DNA of 64,000 bases from positions 79,586 to 143,585 of the forward strand of contig CAYSSJ010000005.1 in NCBI GenBank assembly GCA_964433675.1. Direction: 5' to 3'. The notes below the pieces were generated by a model, which was not told where the DNA came from, did not search any database, and saw only the letters and a program-made list of their open reading frames with translations. Source of the stretch: CAYSSJ01 sp964433675 (lineage in GTDB: Bacteria > Cloacimonadota > Cloacimonadia > Cloacimonadales > TCS61). The translations under genes were made by a program, and so were the position numbers. Positions 32,301-42,900 of this stretch are shown one piece after another (position 1 is the stretch's first letter; every line of letters starts with the position of its first letter).

Positions 32301-34002
32301 TTATAATGAAATTCTGGAACGGGCAGATATCGTCGAGATAATCGACAGCTATTTGCCTCTGAAAAAAGCGGGGCAGAACTATAAAGCATTGTGTCCGTTT
32401 CATGAAGAGAAAACTCCCTCGTTCACAGTGAGTGCTTCCAAGCAGATCTACAAATGTTTCGGCTGTGGCAAAGCCGGTAATGTGATCAATTTCATTAGTG
32501 AATATGAGAAGATCTCGCATCAGGAAGCTGCGGTGAGGATCGCCGAGAAAATCGGGATGAAAATATCGACTCCCAAAACAGCTAACAAAACAGATACAAA
32601 ACAATCTATCCTATACAAGATCTACAATCTGGCTGCCAAGCATTTCTCTGAGAATCTGAATAAACATGGTCAGCAGGTGATGAAATATTTGGCTGATCGG
32701 GGGATATCACAAGCGACGATAGAAAAATTCGAACTCGGCTATGCGCTCGACAGTTTTTCCGCACTCAAAGATTATTTGACAGAAAATGGCGCTAAAGAAG
32801 AGCTCTTGGCAAAAAGCGGATTGTTCAAAAAAAGCGATACAGGTAGGATGTACGATCAATTCAGAAATAGATTGATCTTTCCCATCCACTCCGAAACCGG
32901 TAGAGTAGTTGCTTTCGGCGGGCGGATATTGGAAGATGAGGCAAAAGCTGCTAAATATATAAATTCACCTACAACTCCTATCTATACCAAAGGTAATGAG
33001 CTTTACGGTTTGTATCTCACCAAATATGATATAAACAAAAGTGGTTATGCTATTATAGTGGAAGGCTATACCGATTTTCTGAGATTATATTCCAGCGGGT
33101 TTACCAATGTAGTGGCTTCTTTGGGAACTTCTCTCACCGAAGATCAGGTGCGACTTCTAAGAAGATTCACGCAGAAATTCTATCTGTTGTACGACGGAGA
33201 TGCTTCCGGTAGGAAGGCGATGCTCTCTGCTTCCCAAATTGCAGTTGCCAAAGGTGTGAAAGTGAATATAGTGGAATTACCCGAATCGGAAGATCCGGAC
33301 AGTTTCTTACGAAACAATGAGCCGACAGATCTCACCGAGCGGATCGAGAGAGCTAAGTCTATCATAGAATTTGTCCATCAGGATCAGGTAATGGGCTTGG
33401 AAGAAAAAGAAAAGATAGATACATTGTTGACAGTAGCCCGGAATATAGATGATATGATAAATCAAGAACTCTTTATCAAAGAGATTGCCGAGACTTTTTC
33501 TGTCTCGATGAACGCAATTTGGTCGAAGATAAAAAGAAAGAGCATGAAAAGAGAGCATGTAAGTGAAAAGCTCAATTCCTGTATCGAAGAACGGGATTTG
33601 CTCAGACTGGTTCTAAACGATCTGAATTTGTATAAAAAAGTTGGCAAAGAGATCGATTCGAGTTACTTTTTCAAAAAAGATTATGGAATATTGTTTAATT
33701 ATATAGGAGTGAATGTTGATGGGGTGTCGAATGTGAATCAGTTGTTAGATAAGATCGAAGATAATAAGCTTCGAGATCTGTGTGGTGAATTATTATTGGA
33801 TGATTCACCCATAATTCCATACGATACTTTGAGTAAAAATTTGAGATTAAGAAAGTTAGAAAATGAATTTATCGGAGTCAACCAAAAGATCATGGAAACG
33901 AAAAAGGCAGAAGAATTAGCAGAACTGATTCAAAAGAGAAAAAAGCTGAAGCATGAGATAAATGAACTCAAAGCGAGAACAGTTAAAAAAACTTTGTATT
34001 AG
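32293..34002 (+). CDS. dnaG: DNA primase
   Basis: Makes the RNA primers for replication. The 569-residue protein has an N-terminal CHC2 zinc finger (CPFHEEKTPSF and YKCFGCGKAG, residues about 36-65), a Toprim catalytic core with VEGYTDFLRLY and YDGDASGRKA (metal-binding acidic residues), and a C-terminal helical part that would bind DnaB. Length is normal. It lies in the classical order rpsU...dnaG-rpoD, overlapping mutS2 upstream and ending nine bases before rpoD. Confidence 0.96.
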   Translation: MIDYNEILERADIVEIIDSYLPLKKAGQNYKALCPFHEEKTPSFTVSASKQIYKCFGCGKAGNVINFISEYEKISHQEAAVRIAEKIGMKISTPKTANKTDTKQSILYKIYNLAAKHFSENLNKHGQQVMKYLADRGISQATIEKFELGYALDSFSALKDYLTENGAKEELLAKSGLFKKSDTGRMYDQFRNRLIFPIHSETGRVVAFGGRILEDEAKAAKYINSPTTPIYTKGNELYGLYLTKYDINKSGYAIIVEGYTDFLRLYSSGFTNVVASLGTSLTEDQVRLLRRFTQKFYLLYDGDASGRKAMLSASQIAVAKGVKVNIVELPESEDPDSFLRNNEPTDLTERIERAKSIIEFVHQDQVMGLEEKEKIDTLLTVARNIDDMINQELFIKEIAETFSVSMNAIWSKIKRKSMKREHVSEKLNSCIEERDLLRLVLNDLNLYKKVGKEIDSSYFFKKDYGILFNYIGVNVDGVSNVNQLLDKIEDNKLRDLCGELLLDDSPIIPYDTLSKNLRLRKLENEFIGVNQKIMETKKAEELAELIQKRKKLKHEINELKARTVKKTLY

Positions 34003-34011
34003 GGAGTATAA

Positions 34012-35754
34012 ATGTTAAGTCTTAACGAATGTATCAAAAAGTTAGTAGATTTGGCGCATAAGAATGACGATGTGCTGACTTATAAGCAGATAAATAATGT
34101 GTTGCCGGATAGTCCGATCTTTCTGGACAGGATCGAGGATATCATCAATCAGTTGATGGAGCACGGTATAGATCTTATAGATGAGACTCAGAAGCGTGTT
34201 TCCAAGCGTCAGGTAGCAGTAAAGAAGACGAAGGCTACCAAGAAATTTCAAAACCGGCGCTATTATGATGATCCGGTGCGTATGTATCTGGGAGAGATGG
34301 GGCGAGTTCCGCTGTTGGACAGAGAAGGTGAGATCCGCATTGCCAAAAAGATCGAAAGTGGTCAGAAATATATCAATAAATACATCTTCATGTCCGGCAG
34401 TACGTTGCGTGAGATGGAAAACTTCCTCTATCGATACCACGAAAATCGGGTAAAAATCGATCAAATATTTAAGATAGAGTACGGTACTTGGATGGAAAAA
34501 GCTCAGGAAGCGAAATTGATCAACGAATTCGAACTGGTTATCAAAGATGCCAGGAAACTATTCGAAGAGATCGGTGAGATGGTGGATAATGCCGAGCTGG
34601 ACGAAAGTGGGATTCCTCTCAATCAGGAAGAGCTGGAGAAAAAGCGGAAAGAAGTGGTGCAAGTGTTCGACCGCTTACATTATAACGAAAAGCTGCTCAA
34701 GCGTATGGTTTATAGGATCAGGAGTTTGATAGACAGGATCGTGGAAAGTCAGCGCACAATAGAGCAACTCTCTAAGATCAGAAAATTCAGTTTGGATGAG
34801 ATATGTACATTCGGAAGAAGAGCAAATAAATCGGAAGAAGATTATAAAAAAGTATATGAAGAGACCAGGATAGAGCCGGAAGTTTTTATCGAAACCTTGC
34901 GTAAGATAAAAAATGCCAAAAGAAAGATCAGACGTGTGGAGCTGGAAACGCGTATGACAGCCAACGAGATGATCGATCTGATCGATGAGGTTGATCGTGG
35001 CGAAAAGATGAAAGAACGGTCCAAAAACGAGATGATCGAAGCCAATGTGCGACTGGTAGTAAGTATAGCCAAGCGCTATAACAATCGCGGGTTAGATTTC
35101 CTGGATCTCATTCAAGAGGGGAATACCGGTTTGATGCGTGCAGTAGAGAAATACGATTATCGCAAAGGTTTTAAATTCAGCACTTATGCCACTTGGTGGA
35201 TCAGGCAGGCTATTACACGAGCTATCGCTGATCAGGCCAGAACTATCAGAATACCGGTACACATGATCGAATCTATCAATAAGGTCAAACGAGCCAGCCG
35301 TAAATTGCTTCAGGAGCTAGGCAGAGAGGCATATCCCGAAGAGATCGCCAATAAACTCGATTTCCCGGTAGAAAAGATTAAAAGCATCTTGGCCATCACC
35401 AAAGAACCGGTCTCTTTGGATAAACCAATCGGACATGATGATGAAGATAGCCTGCTGGGCGATTTTATCGAAGATAAATCTACTATATCACCGGAGCGGA
35501 TGGCAGAGCGAACTTTGCTAAAAAGACAGGTGGACGAGATCTTACGGACGCTATCACCCAGAGAAGAACGCGTAATCCGACTCCGATTTGGGATAGACGA
35601 TGGCTATCACAGGACTCTGGAGGAAGTCGGCAATATCTTCAATGTTACCCGCGAGCGCATCAGACAGATAGAAGATAAGGCTCTGAGGAAACTTCGACAT
35701 CCTACTCGTAGCAATATTCTTATGAAATTCATCGAGAATTTCAATGTGAAGTAA
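34012..35754 (+). CDS. rpoD: Primary RNA polymerase sigma factor RpoD
   Basis: Housekeeping sigma-70. The 580-residue protein has an N-terminal region 1.1, region 1.2 (DDPVRMYLGEMGRVPLLDRE, about 84-103), a non-conserved helical insert, region 2 (RLVVSIAKRYNNRGLDFLD then FKFSTYATWWIRQAI for core binding and -10 recognition), region 3, and region 4 (LSPREERVIRLRFGID and VTRERIRQIEDKALRKLRHP for the -35 element). A start at ATG 34012 follows GGGAG. Region 4 is of the standard group 1 type, in line with TTGACA motifs seen before several genes here. Confidence 0.97.
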   Translation: MLSLNECIKKLVDLAHKNDDVLTYKQINNVLPDSPIFLDRIEDIINQLMEHGIDLIDETQKRVSKRQVAVKKTKATKKFQNRRYYDDPVRMYLGEMGRVPLLDREGEIRIAKKIESGQKYINKYIFMSGSTLREMENFLYRYHENRVKIDQIFKIEYGTWMEKAQEAKLINEFELVIKDARKLFEEIGEMVDNAELDESGIPLNQEELEKKRKEVVQVFDRLHYNEKLLKRMVYRIRSLIDRIVESQRTIEQLSKIRKFSLDEICTFGRRANKSEEDYKKVYEETRIEPEVFIETLRKIKNAKRKIRRVELETRMTANEMIDLIDEVDRGEKMKERSKNEMIEANVRLVVSIAKRYNNRGLDFLDLIQEGNTGLMRAVEKYDYRKGFKFSTYATWWIRQAITRAIADQARTIRIPVHMIESINKVKRASRKLLQELGREAYPEEIANKLDFPVEKIKSILAITKEPVSLDKPIGHDDEDSLLGDFIEDKSTISPERMAERTLLKRQVDEILRTLSPREERVIRLRFGIDDGYHRTLEEVGNIFNVTRERIRQIEDKALRKLRHPTRSNILMKFIENFNVK

Positions 35755-35776
35755 GCCAAATATTGTAAGGAAATCC

Positions 35777-35805
35777 TTGACATTAAAAAGGGAGTCCAGT
35801 TTTTA
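35777..35805 (+). promoter_or_regulatory. Possible promoter of tRNA-Met
   Basis: TTGACA at 35777-35782 is followed after 17 bases by TTTTTA (35800-35805), about 20 bp before the tRNA 5' end. The -35 is perfect, the -10 poor. Confidence 0.35.
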
Positions 35806-35825
35806 GCAACTGCACTTGATAGTGT

Positions 35826-35901
35826 GGGCCTATAGCTCAGTTGGTAGAGCTTCCGGCTCATAACCGGACGGTCAGAGGTTCGACTCCTCTTGGGCCCACC
35901 A
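35826..35901 (+). tRNA. tRNA-Met (anticodon CAT)
   Basis: All four arms fold: acceptor GGGCCTA with TGGGCCC (one G-T pair), D-arm containing AGCTCAGTTGGTAGAGC, anticodon stem CCGG/CCGG around CTCATAA with anticodon CAT, and T-arm AGAGG TTCGACT CCTCT. CCA is encoded at the 3' end. The acceptor starts with a G-C pair and the anticodon stem lacks the three G-C pairs of initiators, so this is elongator tRNA-Met; a tRNA-Ile with modified C34 is the alternative. Confidence 0.93.
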
Positions 35902-36100
35902 TTTTTCTAAAAACCTTTTATATCAAACTTGGATATCATCAAAAGGTAACAGAAGGGATGTGAATAGTTGTATAGAAAAGAGTTAAGCGTATTTAATTAT
36001 AAATCAAAGAAAGATAGAATTATGGTAGTGGACAAAACCGAGCAATCAAGTGAGAAAACTAAAAATTCTAATAATGAATTGTTAAATTAATGAGCTGAAG

Positions 36101-36814
36101 ATGGATTTTGTTCAGATTATCATTATTTCAAGTTTGATAGTATTTATGGCTTTTTTCATTAGAGGTATGACTGGATTTGCAAATTCATTAATTCTGGTTC
36201 CTTTAATGGCATTGTTTTTGGATATCAAGATAGTTGTCCCGATAGCAGCAATGTTAAGTCTGGCATCCGGGTCGTTATTGTTTCATAGTACAAAAAAGCA
36301 AATAAACAAAGAATTCATTTTTGTTTTGATATTTGTCATGCTTGGCACATTAATTGGGACTCATTTTTTGGTTACTTTCGGCTCAAGCTTTTTAAAGTCG
36401 ATTTTAGGTATGATGGTCATTTTGTTTTCTATCCAAATATTTTTCAACAAAACATTTAAGAAAATCAACAAATGGTTTGGAGCTATTGCAGGAATTATCG
36501 CTGGTATTTTGGGTGGCATGTTTACCACAAACGGACCACCATTAGTGATATATTTTGGCAATAAACTACAAAAAGAATCATTTAGAGCAACGCTAAACGT
36601 AATATTTTTTGTTGATGCTATCTGGTTAAACTCACTCTATGTAGCTAGAGGGGTAATAACTTTTGAAGAATTTAAACTTGCGATTATCTTATTGCCTGCC
36701 TTGATAATTGGAATATTTTTGGGCTCCAAGATACATTTCAAAATAAATGAAGTCTTATTTAAACGTGTGGTTGCCGTGATATTATGTATTGTGGGCATTA
36801 CATTTTTATTTTAG
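36101..36814 (+). CDS. TauE/SafE family permease
   Basis: A 237-residue inner-membrane protein with seven to eight helices and the two-fold repeat of the TSUP family: GMTGFANSLILVPLMALF in the first half and GGMFTTNGPPLVIYFGN in the second. Members export sulfite, sulfoacetate or other organic anions. The substrate cannot be told. It stands alone between the tRNA gene and the acyl-CoA synthetase gene. Its sequence is noticeably richer in A+T than rpoD upstream, which may point to recent acquisition. Confidence 0.88.
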   Translation: MDFVQIIIISSLIVFMAFFIRGMTGFANSLILVPLMALFLDIKIVVPIAAMLSLASGSLLFHSTKKQINKEFIFVLIFVMLGTLIGTHFLVTFGSSFLKSILGMMVILFSIQIFFNKTFKKINKWFGAIAGIIAGILGGMFTTNGPPLVIYFGNKLQKESFRATLNVIFFVDAIWLNSLYVARGVITFEEFKLAIILLPALIIGIFLGSKIHFKINEVLFKRVVAVILCIVGITFLF

Positions 36815-37027
36815 TGAAAGAGGCTTTGAATCTCTATGTGAAGATAACATGGGACAAATGGGAACCACCTTCGGATGTTGGTTTTGAGATTATTCTATTA
36901 GAGACAAGTAAAAATTTCTTGTCTGAATTGGCGGTTTGTAATTTGTACTTCACTGCAACCAGATTTGCTTGACACCTTTAGTAAAGATTATTAATTAGTA
37001 TAAAAAAAATAGTAGAAGAGGTGTTTT

Positions 37028-39709
37028 GTGAATGTTCATAACTTGGATAATATTTTCAAGCCCGAGAGGATAGCTCTTTTAGGGATTGGAGCCAATCCAT
37101 TGAGTGTGGGTGGCAGAATACTAAGCAACCTTGTGAGTGGTGGTTTTAGGGGGGTAGTCTATCCTGTAAACCCATCTCTTGAAGCTGTTATGGGGATTCA
37201 AGCTTATCCTGATTTAACTTCTCTTCCCCGCAAACCAGATCTTTGTATTATCTGTTCTAGCCCTCAGAGTGTACCAGAATACCTGAAAGCTTCAGGTGAA
37301 CTTGGAGTTATGGGTATCATTATTGTTTCTGCCGGGTTCAAAGAAATAGGTGAGGAGGGTAAAGATTTGGAATTGGAAGTAGAATCTATCCAGAAGCGTT
37401 TCCCAAATATGCGGATAATGGGACCGAACTGTTTAGGATTTATTTCACCTGCAAATAAGCTCAATGTAAGCTTTGGCAATGGTATCCCCAAGAAGGGCAA
37501 TATCGCCTTTGTTTCACAATCAGGTGCACTATGTACATCGATTTTGGATTGGGCTATCGAACAGCAGATCGGTTTTTCCTACTTAATATCTTTGGGTAAT
37601 TCCATAGATGTAAGTTTCGGAGATGTTATCGATTACCTCGGCGAGGATGATGAGACTAAATTCATCATACTTTATGTGGAATCAATCTCTAATGCAAGGC
37701 AATTCATGGCGGCAAGTCGTGCTTTCGCCCGTGCTAAACCGATTTTAGCATACAAAGCTGGCAGATTCCCCGAATCAGCAGAAGTAGCAGCTTCGCACAC
37801 CGGAGCTATGGCAGCTGAAGATAGCATTTACGATGCAGCTTTTCAACGAGCGGGAATAATTAGAATACATGATATTGGCAAGATTTTTGATGTAGCAGAA
37901 CTTGTCGGCAGAAAGAAGCTTCCGGCAGGATCGCGATTGGCAATTATCACTAATGCCGGAGGTCCAGGAGTAATGGCTACAGATGCTTTAATAGCCCAAA
38001 ATGGCGAGTTGGCTAAACTGAACAAAACGACTTTGGGTAAGCTTAATGAGAATCTCCCACCATATTGGTCACATGGGAATCCTGTCGATGTACTGGGAGA
38101 TGCCAAATCTAAACGTTACGCTAAAGCTCTTTCGATTGTATTGGAGGACACGGAAGTCGATGCTGCTTTGGTAATCCTCACACCTCAAGCAATGACTAAT
38201 CCCTCTGCTACGGCAAAGAAGATTGCTGAGTTGGCAGAAAAAACGAGGAAGCCGATCCTAGCCGCTTGGATAGGAGGGACATCTATGCATGAAGGAAGAG
38301 ATATACTACTACAAGCTGGAATACCTGCCTATCATACCCCGGAACAAGCAATCGGAGCATTTATGACTTTGGTTGAATATGGCAGAAATCTCAAAGCTTT
38401 ATATGAAACTCCTAAAGATATACCGGTAGAATTTACTCTAGATCGTGAGAAATTTCGTCAAAAGTTTGATAAGATTGTAGCAGAAGGAAACAACATACTT
38501 TCAGAATCTGTGTCTAAATATCTCTTAGAATCTTATGGAATTGCAACTACTCTACCACGAGTAGCAGAAACAGCAGAAGAAGCAGTCCGTCATGCCGAAG
38601 AGATATCTTATCCGGTTGTGTTAAAAATAATATCTCCTCAGATAACACACAAAACCGAGGTTGGAGGGGTTGTTCTAAATCTAAACTCTGCTGAAGAAGT
38701 TAAAAAAGCTTATAGTGAGATTATTGAAAAGGCAAAAATGCTTCGTCCGGAAGCAGAAATAAGGGGGGTGACTGTTCAGGCAATGGCAGATTTGGAAAAT
38801 GGGACTGAGTTAATCTTAGGAATCAAACAGGATCCTATATTCGGATCAGTTATTATGATCGGTACGGGTGGTATCTATGCGGAATTGTTAAGAGATAGAA
38901 CCCTTGAATTGCCACCCCTAAACGAGAATCTAGCACGAAGAATGCTGGAAAGGCTTAATATTTATCCATTACTCAAAGGTTATCGTGGCAGAGCTGGAGC
39001 TGATATTGATAAACTTGTGGAAGTACTTATCAGGATGTCTTATTTGGCTGCTGATTTCCCTGAAATAACCGAACTAGACATAAATCCATTGCTTGCCACT
39101 ACAGATAGCATTATTGCACTTGATGCCAGAGTTGTTATCGATCCGTCCCGAAAGCCGAGCAAAAAATACTCTCATCTAGCACTCAGACCCTATCCGGAAG
39201 AATATTTCAAAAAAATCAAACTTTCTGATGGTACACCGGTAACTTTACGTCCCATCAAACCGGAAGATGAGTTATTATGGTTGGAGATGTTGGGACAGTG
39301 CTCTAAAGAAACTATTTACATGCGTTTTCGCTATTTCTTCTTTTGGAACTCACACGAAGTAGCTGTGCGGTATTGCTTTATTGACTATGATCGTGAGATT
39401 GCTATTGTAGCTGAAACTATGATAGAAGGAGAGAAAAAGCTGATCGGGGTTGGTCGTTTGGTAGCAGAACCAGATTATGAAACTGTAGAATATGCTGTGC
39501 TCGTTCCGGAAGCTTGGCAAAACAAAAGACTTGGAAGCCAACTAACAGACTATTGTATGGAAATATCTAAACGATGGAAACCAAAAAAAGTTGTAGCACA
39601 AACTACAACTGACAATCACAGAATGCTTCATGTTTTCAAGAAACGAAATTTTATGATAAATCAAGATATGAAGAGTGATGTGGTTGATGTGGAAAAAAGT
39701 TTTGTTTAG
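37028..39709 (+). CDS. ADP-forming acyl-CoA synthetase fused to GNAT acetyltransferase (Pat-like)
   Basis: An 893-residue three-part protein: CoA-binding and ligase domains (about 1-460, with MGPNCLGFI and FVSQSGALC), an ATP-grasp domain (about 480-700, YPVVLKIISPQITHKTEVGG in the glycine-lysine region) and a C-terminal GNAT domain (about 735-893, EYAVLVPEAWQNKRLGSQL). The catalytic His of ADP-forming acetyl-CoA synthetases is kept at residue 257 (ASHTGAMA). In E. coli the same fusion (PatZ) has lost this residue and acts only as a protein lysine acetyltransferase. Here both ATP formation from acetyl-CoA and protein acetylation look possible. The start is GTG 37028 after GAGGTG. Confidence 0.9.
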   Translation: MNVHNLDNIFKPERIALLGIGANPLSVGGRILSNLVSGGFRGVVYPVNPSLEAVMGIQAYPDLTSLPRKPDLCIICSSPQSVPEYLKASGELGVMGIIIVSAGFKEIGEEGKDLELEVESIQKRFPNMRIMGPNCLGFISPANKLNVSFGNGIPKKGNIAFVSQSGALCTSILDWAIEQQIGFSYLISLGNSIDVSFGDVIDYLGEDDETKFIILYVESISNARQFMAASRAFARAKPILAYKAGRFPESAEVAASHTGAMAAEDSIYDAAFQRAGIIRIHDIGKIFDVAELVGRKKLPAGSRLAIITNAGGPGVMATDALIAQNGELAKLNKTTLGKLNENLPPYWSHGNPVDVLGDAKSKRYAKALSIVLEDTEVDAALVILTPQAMTNPSATAKKIAELAEKTRKPILAAWIGGTSMHEGRDILLQAGIPAYHTPEQAIGAFMTLVEYGRNLKALYETPKDIPVEFTLDREKFRQKFDKIVAEGNNILSESVSKYLLESYGIATTLPRVAETAEEAVRHAEEISYPVVLKIISPQITHKTEVGGVVLNLNSAEEVKKAYSEIIEKAKMLRPEAEIRGVTVQAMADLENGTELILGIKQDPIFGSVIMIGTGGIYAELLRDRTLELPPLNENLARRMLERLNIYPLLKGYRGRAGADIDKLVEVLIRMSYLAADFPEITELDINPLLATTDSIIALDARVVIDPSRKPSKKYSHLALRPYPEEYFKKIKLSDGTPVTLRPIKPEDELLWLEMLGQCSKETIYMRFRYFFFWNSHEVAVRYCFIDYDREIAIVAETMIEGEKKLIGVGRLVAEPDYETVEYAVLVPEAWQNKRLGSQLTDYCMEISKRWKPKKVVAQTTTDNHRMLHVFKKRNFMINQDMKSDVVDVEKSFV

Positions 39710-39972
39710 TAATGAGTCTTCTGCTCTATAATTGTGGTATTTATAAGGTTCATATTATAGAAAACATGCTTTCTTGAATAATTTGTGTCGAAGTATATCA
39801 AGATGCAAACTTAAGTTTTCCTTATTAAGAAATAGTAAATTGCTCATGAACAGCTGAAAAACATTCATTTTATTTTCCTAATCAAAAAAAAACTCAAACC
39901 ATCAATAAAATCAATTTTTGGAATGAGTATTGCATACAATTGTAAATGAAATAGAGTAATAAGAGGGGAATT

Positions 39973-42900
39973 ATGAAGTATTTATTTATGTGTTTGATGG
40001 TATGCTTGATAAGCTTTAATTTAAATTCTGAATGGGTAGATCTTTCAGCTCGGGATATTGACAATTATTTTTACAATGAATCGGGAACGACTGATAACAT
40101 TGTATTCGAATTTTCGCTTCCCGGGTATGAAGCTGAAAAGATAGATGAATCAGGTGAAGAGTATCTGAAGATTAGCTATCCGGAAGTAGGTGAGCTAATC
40201 GAGGTAGGCAAACCAGCACTACCGGTATTTTCTACCATGTTGGCAATAGCGCATCAGGGCGAAGTGGATATAGAGATATTGTCTATCGAAGAGGAAACAA
40301 TCGAAGACATACTCGTCTATCCGCAGCAAGAGCTGCAGATAGAAAGCGAACCTGTTAGTGGTAAATTCTCGATCGATCTAGATTACTATGCAAGCGGTGG
40401 TATGTATCCACAAGAGCGTGTGGTGATAGGTGAACCGGCGATAATGCGTGGCGTTCGCGTGGCAAATGTAAGCGTTCAGCCTTTCAGATACGATGCGGCA
40501 AACAGAAGACTTCATATCATAAAGGACATTTCACTAAGAGTAACAACAAGCGGTAGCGGTGGTGTAAATGCTCTCTCACAACGTTCTGTTGATCGCAAAG
40601 CTTCCCGAAACTTTGAAGCACTGTACAAAGCTTCGATATTGAATTATGATAATATAAACACACGTGAAGAATTTCATCGTCCAAACTATCTGGTTATCCA
40701 TCCTGCTAATATACAAGTAGAAGGTGTGATGAATATGTGGGCAGATTGGAAGAGAGAGAAAGGCTTCAGGGTGGTGATGGCCAGTCTGAGTGAGACCGGT
40801 AGTAGTGTTAATCAGATAAAGAGTTATATCCAAAATGCCTATGATAACTGGGAACATCCGCCTGAATTCATCCTACTTGCCGGCACAGCAAATTCCAGCT
40901 CTTCCTTCCACATTCCAATCCAGAGTCAAAGTTCCGGATACGGTGATCACTATTATGTTTTGTTGGAAGGTAATGATATCGTAGCTGATGCTTATATCGG
41001 CAGATTCGGTTATCAGAATTTAACAGAATTGCAGACAATAGTTTCAAAAGTGCTCAATTATGAGAAAAATCCATATATGACAGATACAGACTGGTACGAA
41101 AAAGCACTCTTAGTAGGAGATACCAGCCCTTCGGGACAATCTTGTGTTGATCTGAATATGCATGTGAGAGATATGATGTTGCTTCATAATCCGGAGTTTA
41201 CTTTTACTGAGCTATATACGAGCAATCCTTCTTCAACACAAATGAGAAATGCGATAGATGCAGGCGTGAGCTATTTCAATTTCCGTGGCTATCTCGGCAT
41301 GAGTGGCTTCACAGGGGAGATAGGTAGTCTTAATAATGGCTTGATGATGCCATTTTCTGTAATGTTAACTTGTGGTACAGGAAATATCACCGGTAGCACA
41401 GATGGACATAGTGGTAATATGGCGAAACTAGGCACACCACAAAATCCGCGTGGTGCTATAGGAGCAATCGGGACGGCTACTTCGGCTACTAGAACGATGT
41501 TCAATAATGTGGTGGCATCAGGGATATTTTACGGCATTTTTGTCGATGAGATCTACCACATGGGTGGTGCATTGAACCGTGGGAAACTGAATCTTTATAA
41601 CAATTTCGGCACTACACCTGCTGCTACAAGCTTTGTCCAAAATTTCAGTTATTGGAACAACTTAATGGGTGATCCCGGTTTAAACCTATGGACTGGGTTG
41701 CCAGAAGATCTAATAGTAGAGTATGACGATAATGTGGCTTTGGGTACCAACTATCTGGAAGTCTCTGTCGAAGATGATTCCGGCTTACCTGTAGCAGGAG
41801 CATGGGTGACTGCTTTGATGGGAGATGAAGAAATATTCGCCACCGACTATACCGATGACGAGGGTCTGGTAGTACTCCCGATTGATGCTCAGGATGGGGG
41901 AACTGTTAAGCTTACTGTAACAAAACATAATTTCAAACCGCATCTGGGAGAATTTACCGTTAGTGAATATGAACAGTTTGTCAATGTGGAAACATATGAA
42001 ATCATAGATGATAATACAGGCGGAACAACCGGTAACGGCGATGGTATAGTCAATCCGGGCGAGACTGTCGACATCAGAGCTACTTTGCAAAATTTCGGTA
42101 GCATGAGTGCAACAAATGTAAATGCCGAACTTACCAGCAGCAGCGATGATGTGGAAATTTTGGCATCGATAGTTGATTACGGCACTATCAGTGCGGGAAG
42201 TACATCTACCCCGGCTTCAGGCTTTTTGGTAGAATTCTCTTCCGGCATAGTAGGTGGAACTACTATCGCCTTCGATCTTGAGATCACAGCTTCCGGCGGT
42301 GAAGTGTGGGAAGACAAAATCTATATTACCGTAGCCGGAGCGAGCCTCTGGACTTCCGGATATGAAGTCTTCGATGGGAATAACAATATCCTCGATCCGG
42401 GAGAAACTGTGGAGTTGGAGGTGATATTGGAGAATCTGGGTACAGTTGCAGCATCAGGTATAAACGCCACTTTATCTACCAATAGCTCTCATATAGAAGT
42501 AGAAGATGATTCAGGCTATTTCGGTACCATCCCGGCAGGCGGAAGTTCTCAGAACAGTGCCAATCGTTTCGAAGTTACAGCCAGCACTTATGTACTTCCC
42601 GGCATGCAGGTAATGATGAATCTTCATCTCTATAATAACGACGGCTATGATGATAATGTCTCCTTTATTTTAGAAATAGGTGAAGTAACTGTGACAGATC
42701 CGCTCGGGCCGGATGGCTATGGTTATTGGGCTTATGATTGCGGTGATACAGACTATTATCAGGCACCGGTGTATGACTGGATAGAGATAGATCCGAATTA
42801 TGGTGGTTCCGGCACTATTTTACCTGTGAACGATGGTGGAGATATGGGAGATATACATGATATCGACCTTCCCATCACTTTCCGTTTCTATGGTGAAGAG

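Noticed and set aside
35968..36090. Possible 40-codon gene just after tRNA-Met (TTG start, rich in Lys, Ser and Asn)
   Set aside because: No proper ribosome-binding site and no recognisable pattern; low-complexity AT-rich DNA gives such frames by chance.
36784..36972. 62-codon frame after the TauE-like gene
   Set aside because: Begins inside the permease gene in another frame, has no ribosome-binding site and no protein-like pattern.
39710..39972. Intergenic stretch before the first giant C25 gene, examined for small RNA, riboswitch or repeats
   Set aside because: AT-rich, no stable conserved-looking fold and no repeat found; probably just promoter DNA.
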